Source: Candidatus Altarchaeales archaeon WOR_SM1_86-2
Lineage (GTDB): Archaea > Altiarchaeota > Altiarchaeia > IMC4 > MCBC01
Assembly (NCBI GenBank): GCA_001723855.1
Contig: MCBC01000068.1
Span: 1-22,803, forward strand
DNA: 22,803 nt
Reading direction: 5' to 3'
Shown: positions 14,601-20,547 of the stretch, piece after piece
Layout: each line of letters starts with the position of its first letter
How positions within the stretch are numbered: the stretch's first letter is position 1
The notes under the pieces: generated by a model
Told to the model about the DNA's origin: nothing
The model's database searches: none
The model's input: only the letters and a program-made list of their open reading frames with translations
Made by a program: the position numbers and the translations under genes

Positions 14601-15293
14601 ATGGTATCAGTAGATAAAGCGATTATTGCTCGCCTGAAAACTTCTGGCGAGACATTTGAGATACTGGTGGACGCGGATAAAGCACTGGCTTATAGAAGCG
14701 GGGCAGGTATTGACATAAAAGATGACGTGCTTGCCATAGATGCCGTGTTTAAGGACGCGAGTAAAGGTGACAGGGCATCAGAGGAGTTGATGAACAAACT
14801 TTTTGGAACCACAGACGTTTATGAGGTTGCGGATAAGATAATCAAGAAAGGGGATATTCAATTAACGACCGAGCAAAAAAGGAGGATGCTTGATGAGCGA
14901 AAAAAGCGGATAGTAAACATTATCTCAAGAAACGCCATAAACCCGCAGACTAATTCCCCGCATCCCCCGCAAAGAATAGAGGATGCAATGGATGAAGCAA
15001 GGGTGCATGTGTCTTTGGCAAAGAGTGCCGAGGAACAGGTTGAATCTGTTATAAAATTACTCCGCCCCTTACTGCCGATAAAATTTGAAAAGCGAAGGGT
15101 GGCGGTTAAGATACCCGCGGGGTATTCCAGCAAGGTTCAACAGGTTTTAAGGGAATTCGGCAGGGTGGAAAAGGAGGAGTGGGCAGGTAATTACCAGTAC
15201 TGCGTTCTGGAAATCCCCGCCGGGGTCCAGGATGACTTTTATAATAAATTAAACAACCTGACCCACGGGGAAGTTGAGATAAAAATATTGTAG
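14601..15293 (+). CDS. sdo1: SBDS-family ribosome assembly factor (SDO1)
   Basis: 230 residues, the family length. The eukaryotic orthologue helps release eIF6 from the 60S subunit; in archaea it acts in late large-subunit maturation. Three domains: N-terminal FYSH (about 1-85: VSVDKAIIARLKTSGETFEI, VDADKALAYRSG, LAIDAVFKDASKGDRASEE), the middle three-helix domain (LTTEQKRRMLDERKKRIVNI, ARNAINPQT-like stretch SRNAINPQTNSPHPPQRIED) and a C-terminal ferredoxin-like domain (RRVAVKIPAGYSSKVQQVLR). Divergent from gltX. Its stop touches the start of the next gene (TAG directly followed by GTG), so the two are co-translated. Confidence 0.96.
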   Translation: MVSVDKAIIARLKTSGETFEILVDADKALAYRSGAGIDIKDDVLAIDAVFKDASKGDRASEELMNKLFGTTDVYEVADKIIKKGDIQLTTEQKRRMLDERKKRIVNIISRNAINPQTNSPHPPQRIEDAMDEARVHVSLAKSAEEQVESVIKLLRPLLPIKFEKRRVAVKIPAGYSSKVQQVLREFGRVEKEEWAGNYQYCVLEIPAGVQDDFYNKLNNLTHGEVEIKIL

Positions 15294-16298
15294 GTGGCAG
15301 TAAGTCTAAATGTAATTCCAAAGGTGCTGTACAGGCCCGGAGAAGCGTTTGAATCGGTAAAGGAAGCAACAACATTAAAGGACGGTATACTGCTTGCTTT
15401 TGTTTTCGCTGCGGCGGGACTGATTATAAGCCAAACAGTAAGTTTTTTCACAACAAAAAGCATGGGTTTTGGCGCATATGATGCGTTTTTCAAGAATATG
15501 GAACTGTTGTCATTCCTATGGATCGTAATAATCATATTTCAGATAATTGCTGCGGTTGTTTCAGTAATTGCTGTCGGGTGGCTTTCTGCAAAACTTGCGA
15601 AGTCCCTTTTTAAAGGAGTTGAAGATGTGCAAAGAACGGTTGGCTTTCTCGGTTACGGGCAGGTTATTAGTTTTGTTTTTGTAATAATCAACACGGTAAT
15701 TTTTGCCGGATTTTTAAAGGATTTTTTTAGCAGTAGTTTTTACTTTTTTCCTTTTAGCGGCAATTTTTGGCTTGCCTGGGGGGTCTTGATGCTCGTCGAA
15801 CTTATCGGACTGGTATGGATGATATATGTAAATGGAACCGCTGTTAGTGTGGCAAACAATATAAAATTTTTAGAAGGGGCGGTTACATATATCATATCTG
15901 CAATTGCCGTTGGAATAGTTCTTTGGATAATAATGGCCATACCGATGATGCTGCTTATGATCGCAGTTATGTTTGGGGAAGGGGGAATGATGGATAACAT
16001 GGCAGATGCCATGAATGCGGCTGAAATCGCAGCAGAAGAAGGTGATGTTTCAATCTGTTATGATATTTCAGACCCATGGGGTAATATGAAGGAAATGTGT
16101 ATCATGAGTGTCGCAGAAGAAACAAACAATGTCTCCCTCTGCTATAATATAACCGATTGGGTAATGTACCGTGATTTCTGCATCATGGCAATTGCAATTG
16201 ATAATAAAAATTCAACGTTATGCGGGGAAATAGAAACTCCGATGTACAGGAAGCAGTGTGAGATGGGAGCAACGCCGGGGAATAGAACAAACTCGTGA
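15294..16298 (+). CDS. Yip1-like polytopic membrane protein with Cys-pair repeats at the C-terminus
   Basis: 334 residues from a GTG at 15294 immediately after the SBDS stop. The N-terminal 220 residues resemble the Yip1 fold: VLYRPGEAFESVKEATTLKD before about five membrane helices (LLAFVFAAAGLIIS, LWIVIIIFQIIAAVVSVIAV, VISFVFVIINTVIFAGFL, WGVLMLVELIGLVWMIYV, VGIVLWIIMAIPMMLL). The last 85 residues form an extra tail of roughly 25-residue units, each with two cysteines (SICYDISD...EMCIMSVAEE; SLCYNITD...DFCIMAIAID; TLCGEIET...KQCEMGA). The pattern C-x(11-12)-C with hydrophobic helices suggests disulphide-stapled helical hairpins outside the membrane. Function unknown. A ribosome factor and a membrane protein in one transcript need not be functionally linked. 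Confidence 0.82.
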   Translation: MAVSLNVIPKVLYRPGEAFESVKEATTLKDGILLAFVFAAAGLIISQTVSFFTTKSMGFGAYDAFFKNMELLSFLWIVIIIFQIIAAVVSVIAVGWLSAKLAKSLFKGVEDVQRTVGFLGYGQVISFVFVIINTVIFAGFLKDFFSSSFYFFPFSGNFWLAWGVLMLVELIGLVWMIYVNGTAVSVANNIKFLEGAVTYIISAIAVGIVLWIIMAIPMMLLMIAVMFGEGGMMDNMADAMNAAEIAAEEGDVSICYDISDPWGNMKEMCIMSVAEETNNVSLCYNITDWVMYRDFCIMAIAIDNKNSTLCGEIETPMYRKQCEMGATPGNRTNS

Positions 16299-16372
16299 AT
16301 ATAGCCAAAAAAGAAAACCCATGAATGCCGGGTTGATACCGTGCAAAACTTCTTTGCCGTTAAACCCCCAAG

Positions 16373-17437
16373 TCATATGTCTAACGGCCTGTTTTTTGTC
16401 ATAACCCCTTCATCAATAATCTCAAGATTATGATCCCCCCAGATAAGGTTTGGATCGCTCATTACAGCCTCCTGAACCCCTGCAAAACCCGGATTTATTC
16501 TTGCGGCTTCTCTAAACTCCTCCTCCGCCTCCTCATATCTTTTTAGATTTTCCAGCAATAATCCAAGGTTGTGGTGGGACTCTGCAAGTCCCGGATTTAT
16601 TCTCGCCGCTTCTCTAAACTCCTCCTCCGCCTCCTCATATCTTTTCAGGTTATAGAGCAAAATCCCGAGGTTATTATGGGCCTGCATATAATCCGGGTTT
16701 AACCTTATAGCCTCCATGAATTCCTGTTCTGCATCTTCATGCATGCCTAAGTTTTCCAGTAAAATCCCGAGTGAATGATGTGCGTGCGCTAAATCGGGAC
16801 TTAACCTTATCGCTTCCCTGAACTCACGCTCTGCTTCATCATGCCTGTCTGACATGCTCAATAATACCCCCTCGTCATAGCATGCATCCGCATCGCTCTG
16901 GGATGCCCTTATCGCTTCCCTGAACTCATACTCCGCTTCATCATATCTTTTCATGTTATAAAGCAGGATTCCCAGATTGTGGCGAATCTTGATATCATAT
17001 GGGCCTATTTCAATTGCCCTTTTAAACTCCTTTTCCGCTTCGTCATATCTTTTTATGTTATGAAATAAGATTCCGAGGTTGTTATGGGCGTGAATATGCT
17101 CGGGATCCAACCTTATCGCTTCCCTGAACTCATGTTCTGCCTCTTTAAATCTATTCGTTATGCTGAAGAAAACCCCTCTATCATTGTGGGCCTCAGGATC
17201 ATTCAGGCACATCTCCATCGCCAGACTGAATTCTTTTTCAGCATCCTTATACCTTTTCAGATTATAGTACAGGATACCAAGATGGTGGTGCGCCACAGCA
17301 TTCCCTGGATCCGCATCCAGGGCCCTCTCAAGAATTTTTTCTGCCAATTCCGGGTTATCTTTATTTTTATGAATCGCCAGACGAATCAAATGCTTCGGGT
17401 GCTTCAAACCCCCGATTTCCGAATCTTTAATGTCCAT
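16373..17437 (-). CDS. TPR-repeat protein
   Basis: 354 residues made almost entirely of about nine canonical 34-residue tetratricopeptide repeats (units like AHNNLGILLYNLKRYEEAEE, ending EFREAIRLNPD). Such solenoids bind peptides or partner proteins in the cytoplasm; no other domain is seen. Two adjacent repeats near the C-terminus are nearly identical in DNA (102-base period, 16491 and 16593), marking recent duplication. The unit FFSITNRFKEAEHEF and the unit CYDEGVLLSMSDRHDEAERE depart from the consensus at the NLGILL position. The ATG at 17437 lies 2 bases after the rpoP stop, so it is the second gene of the rpoP transcript, which is an unusual partner. Confidence 0.92.
   Translation of the reverse strand: MDIKDSEIGGLKHPKHLIRLAIHKNKDNPELAEKILERALDADPGNAVAHHHLGILYYNLKRYKDAEKEFSLAMEMCLNDPEAHNDRGVFFSITNRFKEAEHEFREAIRLDPEHIHAHNNLGILFHNIKRYDEAEKEFKRAIEIGPYDIKIRHNLGILLYNMKRYDEAEYEFREAIRASQSDADACYDEGVLLSMSDRHDEAEREFREAIRLSPDLAHAHHSLGILLENLGMHEDAEQEFMEAIRLNPDYMQAHNNLGILLYNLKRYEEAEEEFREAARINPGLAESHHNLGLLLENLKRYEEAEEEFREAARINPGFAGVQEAVMSDPNLIWGDHNLEIIDEGVMTKNRPLDI
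16488..16660 (-). repeat. Recent 102-base TPR unit duplication
   Basis: CCCGGATTTATTCT at 16488 and 16590 begins two stretches of about 60 bases that differ at only three positions, with period 102 bases (34 codons). The rest of the two units is less alike. Homogenised units of this kind can expand or contract by slippage or recombination. Confidence 0.8.
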
Positions 17438-17439
17438 GA

Positions 17440-17586
17440 TTATCTTGCATCAATGATCTTCTTTATCGGCGGGCGCAGCTTTATCCATATATTCGAGCGT
17501 TTTACGGTGCAGTGTCTGCATTTCATACCCCCTTCAACTATCTCATCGTAATCTACTTCCGCCCCGCATTCAACACATTTATACAT
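17440..17586 (-). CDS. rpoP: DNA-directed RNA polymerase subunit P (Rpo12)
   Basis: 48 residues. It is the archaeal Rpb12 homologue, a small zinc protein bound to subunits D and B in RNA polymerase. The reading is MYKCVECGAEVDYDEI, then GGMKCRHC, then IWIKLRPPIKKIIDAR. Cysteines C4, C7, C23 and C26 form the expected CxxC...CxxC zinc site, and the basic RPP tail before the end is typical. In many archaea rpoP sits between rpl37ae and pcc1; here no rpl37ae is seen and pcc1 lies 830 bases away in the opposite direction, so the cluster has been broken. The TPR gene follows 2 bases after its stop. Confidence 0.93.
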   Translation of the reverse strand: MYKCVECGAEVDYDEIVEGGMKCRHCTVKRSNIWIKLRPPIKKIIDAR

Positions 17587-17627
17587 CTTTTTAATAATAT
17601 TATTTAACTTAAAATAAAAAGCATTAC

Positions 17628-17651
17628 TGTCATAGTGACATTATAATGTCA
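17628..17651. promoter_or_regulatory. Palindromic operator-like site upstream of rpoP
   Basis: TGACATTATAATGTCA (17636-17651) is a perfect 16-base palindrome, and a further TGTCA half-site lies at 17628-17632, which with TGACA at 17636 makes a second small palindrome. The site lies 42-65 bases upstream of the rpoP ATG and just behind a TATA-like TTTTTATTTTAAG (about 17611-17622, minus strand). This is where archaeal activators or repressors commonly bind. The regulator is unknown. Confidence 0.5.
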
Positions 17652-17780
17652 GATTAAAACAAAATTCAATTAGTTGAAATTGAAGATTATTTCATATTGT
17701 TAAAATAAACTACAAAAACTTATACCTTACAAGCACATCAAACAAAATTTTAATGAAAAATACACTTTATAATACAATTA

Positions 17781-17887
17781 AAAACAACCTTCTGAAAGGT
17801 TGATCATCAGGTGTGGAAGACACTATGTGTCTTACACATGTCAGATATTTATGTCTGCCACATGCTATTTCGCTGCGCTCAATAGCA
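17781..17887 (+). repeat. Hairpin-chain repeat, copy D
   Basis: Starts with AAAACAACCTTCTGAAAGG and TTGATCATCA, shared exactly with repeat E in opposite orientation. Hairpins: AACCTT/AAGGTT with loop CTGA. Then an outer stem GTGTGG/CCACAT (17811-17816/17858-17863) encloses AAGACAC/GTGTCTT (17817-17823/17827-17833, loop TAT) and CAGATA/TGTCTG (17842-17847/17852-17857, one G-T pair). Finally TGCTATT/AATAGCA (17863-17869/17881-17887) closes around a GC-rich centre. Confidence 0.8.
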
Positions 17888-17990
17888 CTCGGAACAAAGT
17901 ATTTAAACAGAAAAAAAACATATAGTTTATAGGAAAATAACTTTTAGGGTCATGATCCTAGAAAACATACAGTTTGCAATTACAATAAAA

Positions 17991-18127
17991 AATTTGCCGT
18001 GCAAATTCAATCAAAATTTCCATGGGAAATTTCGTGTGCTAAAACAATCAAAATTGCAAAGCAATTTTGTGTATTGAGATTGCTATGCAATCTTACATAT
18101 CACAAAGTGATTTTGAGCATTTTAGCA
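17991..18127 (+). repeat. Hairpin-chain repeat, copy C, with cloverleaf-like part
   Basis: Two hairpins, AATTTGC/GCAAATT (17991-17997/18001-18007) and AAATTTCC/GGAAATTT (18014-18021/18025-18032), precede an 8-base outer stem TGCTAAAA/TTTTAGCA (18037-18044/18120-18127). Inside it lie AAAATTGC/GCAATTTT (18050-18057/18061-18068), AGATTGC/GCAATCT (18077-18083/18087-18093) and TCAC/GTGA (18100-18103/18107-18110), all with 3-base loops. Shares linkers AAAACAATC and GTGTATTG with repeat A. Confidence 0.8.
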
Positions 18128-18159
18128 TTTGAGGTTATTGGCAAAATAAAAATGAGCAG

Positions 18160-18336
18160 TTAATTTGTAAGTAATTCCCCTGATTTTTCCTTTGACATTG
18201 TATTAATTTTGAATGTTAGTTTTTTATTTTTCAAAATAAATATAGGAGACTTCTTGGTTCGATTAATTTTTTTCATTATTACTTTTATTACTATAAAAAT
18301 CTCATCAAAATTTACAATCTCATCAAAATATTTCAT
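18160..18336 (-). CDS. Possible 58-residue small protein
   Basis: An uninterrupted minus-strand frame from ATG 18336 to TAA 18160. The product begins MKYFDEIVNFDEIFIVIKVI, is basic in the middle (MKKINRTKKSPIFILKNKKL) and ends KSGELLTN. In DNA this AT-rich, 58 codons without a stop is unlikely but not impossible by chance. No family is recognised. The short repeat FDEI reflects the direct repeat in the DNA. It could be a genuine small gene, the remnant of a larger one, or chance. An inverted repeat sits right before the start codon. Confidence 0.25.
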   Translation of the reverse strand: MKYFDEIVNFDEIFIVIKVIMKKINRTKKSPIFILKNKKLTFKINTMSKEKSGELLTN

Positions 18337-18369
18337 TGAATTTGAGCGAAATTTAGGTGCTCAAATTCA
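18337..18369. repeat. 11-base inverted repeat
   Basis: TGAATTTGAGC (18337-18347) and GCTCAAATTCA (18359-18369) are perfect inverted arms around an 11-base centre. It lies between the 58-codon minus ORF and the pcc1 promoter and could be a bidirectional terminator-like or operator structure. Confidence 0.6.
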
Positions 18370-18383
18370 TCTTGCATATAACC

Positions 18384-18409
18384 TTTAGAAAGTAGATATA
18401 CTTTCTAAA
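18384..18409. promoter_or_regulatory. Perfect inverted repeat in the pcc1 promoter/leader
   Basis: TTTAGAAAGTA (18384-18394) and TACTTTCTAAA (18399-18409) form 11-base perfect arms with loop GATA, ending 10 bases before the pcc1 ATG. A TATA-like CATATAA lies at about 18375-18381, so the start site would fall within the right arm. It may be an operator at the start site or a leader hairpin. Confidence 0.5.
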
Positions 18410-18419
18410 TACAATAAAA

Positions 18420-18656
18420 ATGAAATATCGTGCAATTCTAAAAACAACCTCGCATGATGCAGAAAGTGTCGCGAAAGCGTTAAGTGTCGACAATGTCCAA
18501 TTAGATGATTTAAGGATTGAAACCCGCATGGAAGGGGATTTTATAGAAACGACGGTTGAGGCGGAGAACGCCCACACGTTTTTGAACACCCTGGACGATA
18601 TAATCTACTGCCAGATGGTGGCCGAAAGGGCGGTAAATGGAGGGAAAGGGAAATAA
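18420..18656 (+). CDS. pcc1: KEOPS complex subunit Pcc1
   Basis: 78 residues. Pcc1 is the dimerising subunit of KEOPS, which makes the t6A base on ANN-decoding tRNAs. Signatures: YRAILKTTSHDAESVAKALS (strand and helix), LRIETRMEGDFIETTVEA and the C-terminal helix FLNTLDDIIYCQMVAERAV. Length and layout fit archaeal Pcc1. Start ATG 18420 with no visible Shine-Dalgarno, preceded by a perfect inverted repeat. In many archaea it lies in a cluster with rpl37ae and rpoP; here only rpoP is near, divergent and 830 bases away. Convergent with the membrane gene 18664-19364. Confidence 0.88.
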   Translation: MKYRAILKTTSHDAESVAKALSVDNVQLDDLRIETRMEGDFIETTVEAENAHTFLNTLDDIIYCQMVAERAVNGGKGK

Positions 18657-18663
18657 GGATATC

Positions 18664-19086
18664 TTATTTGACCTCAGGGATTTTTGCTTCTTCATCCTTT
18701 TTTATCAGATACGCGAGGGTTAAACCTACTACGGTCCCGAAAATGATACCCCCCGTAGACTCCAGAACAGCGCCAAACATCGCGCCTAAAATGGATATTC
18801 CGCGGGGTTCTGCCATTTCATCTACTGCGGCGGGACCAATGACTATGGCAGAGATAATAGCAATGACAATTCCAATGACAATCACGACAATGCCTGCGAT
18901 TATATTCCCGACGGCACCTGAGCATGCCAGATAAAGAACCTTCCTTATATCTCTTAACGCCAATCCTAATGCCGCACCCGCAACGGCGCCCATTATGACA
19001 AGCAGGATGGCAATTACTATAAGTAAAATGACCGGATTGAAATTATCCCCCATTGCATCCATGATGCTGCTTCCAATGACATTCAT
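18664..19086 (-). CDS. Membrane protein, downstream part of the frameshifted gene
   Basis: 140 codons from ATG 19086 if translated alone. Several hydrophobic helices: PVILLIVIAILLVIMGAVAG, IIAGIVVIVIGIVIAIISAI and ILGAMFGAVLESTGGIIFG, with a short charged tail KKDEEAKIPEVK. The frame stays open upstream of this ATG and continues the repeat GLGWALKDKQKILYLACAG, so the ATG is probably internal to the original gene. Glycine-zipper-like spacing is common in pore-forming or stress-related small membrane proteins, but no family is assigned. Convergent with pcc1, 7 bases from its stop. Confidence 0.6.
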   Translation of the reverse strand: MNVIGSSIMDAMGDNFNPVILLIVIAILLVIMGAVAGAALGLALRDIRKVLYLACSGAVGNIIAGIVVIVIGIVIAIISAIVIGPAAVDEMAEPRGISILGAMFGAVLESTGGIIFGTVVGLTLAYLIKKDEEAKIPEVK

Positions 19087-19364
19087 AGCAGCAAACGCAA
19101 CGGCACCTGCGCACGCCAGATAAAGAATCTTCTGCTTATCCTTTAGCGCCCACCCTAACCCAGCGCCCCCAATGGCACCCAGGATTGCACCTGTAATGAG
19201 AGATACGTGGAGGCACGCACAAGCACACCCCCAATGGCGCCTTCAAGAGCGCCCTCAAGAGCGCCCATGATAGCGCCCCCGACACCAAATCCAGCCGCGC
19301 CATACAGCGGAATATTCCAGTTAAACTTTGGTTTGTTGTTTTGCACTTTTGAATTAATTTGCAT
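18664..19364 (-). pseudogene. Frameshifted glycine-rich membrane protein (full extent)
   Basis: Two minus-strand frames together make one plausible protein of about 234 residues. 19364 to about 19215 reads MQINSKVQNNKPKFNWN and then GFGVGGAIMGALEGALEG. The other frame continues from about 19205 with VSLITGAILGAIGGAGLG and WALKDKQKILYLACAGAV through the ATG at 19086. The switch lies within about 19195-19230 and needs one base gained or two lost. The joined protein has two internal repeats: GLGWALKDKQKILYLACAG, and GLALRDIRKVLYLACSG in the second half. This supports a single ancestral gene of glycine/alanine-rich membrane helices. Real disruption, sequencing error or programmed frameshifting cannot be told apart here. 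Confidence 0.75.
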
Positions 19365-19421
19365 TTAAATTTTTTATTGTAATATAAATTATATGCTTAT
19401 TAAGTGCATTAGGGGTTGGAA

Positions 19422-19528
19422 CGAAGTGGAAATATACAAAACACCACATGTTTTGTATGTGTAAGACACGGTGTCTTAAACACCACTACATTCGCTGTGA
19501 TGATCAACCTTTCAGAAGGTTGTTTTTT
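19422..19528 (-). repeat. Hairpin-chain repeat, copy E (inverted relative to D)
   Basis: TGATGATCAACCTTTCAGAA followed by GGTTGTTTT (19498-19526) is the reverse complement of the start of repeat D. Inside, an outer stem AGTGG/CCACT (19425-19429/19483-19487) encloses ATACAAAAC/GTTTTGTAT (19434-19442/19450-19458) and AAGACAC/GTGTCTT (19463-19469/19471-19477). CGAA/TTCG extends the outer stem. The T-run at the end merges into the TATA-like TTTTTTATAG before the PDCD5 gene. Confidence 0.8.
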
Positions 19529-19554
19529 ATAGCTAGGATTATAATAATCAAAAA

Positions 19555-19899
19555 ATGACAGAGGATCTTGAAGCATTAAGAAAGAAGCGACTTCAACAGT
19601 TGATGCAGCAGCAGAGTGAGCAGGCAATGCAGCAGCAACTACAGCAGCAGATACAAATGGAGCAGATTGATCAGCAAATCAAGATTATTATCCAACAGAT
19701 TATGACGCCCACGGCAAGAGAAAGATTGGGGAATATAAGGGCTGCAAACCCGGAATTTGCCCGCCAGATCGAAATCATGCTCATCCAGTTATATCAGGCG
19801 GGAAGACTGCCGAAAAAAATCAATGACGAGCAATTAAAGGAAATTTTGAAGAAAATCCAATCCCAACAGCAAAGGGAGACAACGATAATAAGGAGGTGA
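19555..19899 (+). CDS. PDCD5-family DNA-binding protein
   Basis: 114 residues, typical of the archaeal PDCD5/TFAR19 family. The N-terminus is a glutamine-rich helix (KKRLQQLMQQQSEQAMQQQL); the core three-helix bundle follows with QQIMTPTARERLGNIRAANP and a late helix LIQLYQAGRLPKKINDEQLK, both strong signatures. Archaeal members bind DNA in vitro; the cellular role is not settled. Start ATG 19555 lies about 25 bases after TTTTTTATAG, which suggests a leaderless transcript whose promoter borders repeat E. First gene of an operon that originally ran into polC. Confidence 0.92.
   Translation: MTEDLEALRKKRLQQLMQQQSEQAMQQQLQQQIQMEQIDQQIKIIIQQIMTPTARERLGNIRAANPEFARQIEIMLIQLYQAGRLPKKINDEQLKEILKKIQSQQQRETTIIRR
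19891..19898 (+). promoter_or_regulatory. Strong Shine-Dalgarno before the coiled-coil gene
   Basis: AGGAGGTG complements the 3' end of 16S rRNA and overlaps the TGA stop of the PDCD5 gene, 4 bases before the ATG at 19903. It fixes that start and shows that internal operon genes here use Shine-Dalgarno sites, in contrast to the leaderless first genes. Confidence 0.8.
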
Positions 19900-19902
19900 A
19901 AA

Positions 19903-20547
19903 ATGAAACAAAACGTGAATTTCATACTTTTCGGGTTAATAATAGCGGTTTTGATCACTATGATCGGGGGGTGGTTCTATCTTCAGAGTCAATACAATAA
20001 AGTGTGCAATGACTATCAGGAAGCTCTTGATAAGTTATCTGCTCAATCTAAGACGTTAAATGAAACCATGGAGAGGGTTAATGAAAAGGAGGCAAAACTT
20101 ACCGAGGCGCTGGCTAACCTGACTTTTTACGAGGAAGAGAGGGAGCCTGCGCTGATGGAAGACTACAGGACCATGGAAAAAGAAAAAGAGGATGTTGAGG
20201 ACAAGCTCGAAACAACAGAAGAGGAAAAAGAGCACTGGATCTCGGAATACAATACAGTGAAGGCAGAAAAAGCCGAGGTGGAGGATGATCTCGAAGATGC
20301 AGAAAATGATCTTGGTATCTGCAATATGAAATTTGAGCATCAAAGGTCTATAATCACAGATTTAACGGGCATGAGCATTCAACTCAGGGGAAATGTCACA
20401 AAAGCGAGGAAAGAGTTCGGGGATATCGAAGACGAAGTTATTAACAACGACACAATATCGGAATACGACATAGAGGACTTAAACGAATCGATTGGGAATA
20501 TAGAAAAGCTGGCTGATGAGATTTACGCAGAGATCAGGCGTTCTTGA
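19903..20547 (+). CDS. Membrane-anchored coiled-coil protein
   Basis: 214 residues. One N-terminal membrane helix (about 6-26: NFILFGLIIAVLITMIGGWF), then almost continuous coiled coil (KLSAQSKTLNETMERVNEKE; DYRTMEKEKEDVEDKLETTE; VKAEKAEVEDDLEDAENDLG) and a short acidic C-terminus. Topology is likely N-in with the coil outside, or the reverse; no enzyme domain. Two cysteines (one near the membrane, one late) could form disulphides. No family recognised. Start fixed by AGGAGGTG. Its stop overlaps a TTG (TTGA) from which the displaced polC 5' end reads in frame, so it was probably the gene directly before polC. Confidence 0.85.
   Translation: MKQNVNFILFGLIIAVLITMIGGWFYLQSQYNKVCNDYQEALDKLSAQSKTLNETMERVNEKEAKLTEALANLTFYEEEREPALMEDYRTMEKEKEDVEDKLETTEEEKEHWISEYNTVKAEKAEVEDDLEDAENDLGICNMKFEHQRSIITDLTGMSIQLRGNVTKARKEFGDIEDEVINNDTISEYDIEDLNESIGNIEKLADEIYAEIRRS

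Larger units (their letters stand above)
17587..18419. other. Long repeat-filled gap between rpoP and pcc1
   Basis: 833 AT-rich bases. In order: the rpoP promoter and palindrome, 100 bases without visible content, repeat D (17781-17887), about 100 bases with an AT-rich stretch, repeat C (17991-18127), a 58-codon ORF on the minus strand (18160-18336), and two perfect inverted repeats before pcc1. A direct repeat AATCTCATCAAAAT occurs twice near 18298-18330. I find no rpl37ae, tRNA or other known gene here. Confidence 0.75.

Noticed and set aside
18037..18127. Cloverleaf fold taken as a tRNA gene
   Set aside because: All inner loops are three bases, so there is no seven-base anticodon loop or T-loop; the outer arm is A/T-rich and part of the hairpin-repeat family.
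17781..18127. CRISPR array
   Set aside because: Palindromic units are not identical repeats with uniform spacers; units vary in sequence and length and the linkers are the constant part.
17587..18419. Missing rpl37ae expected next to rpoP
   Set aside because: Searched both strands by eye for the zinc-finger pattern of eL43 and found none; it is presumably elsewhere in the genome.
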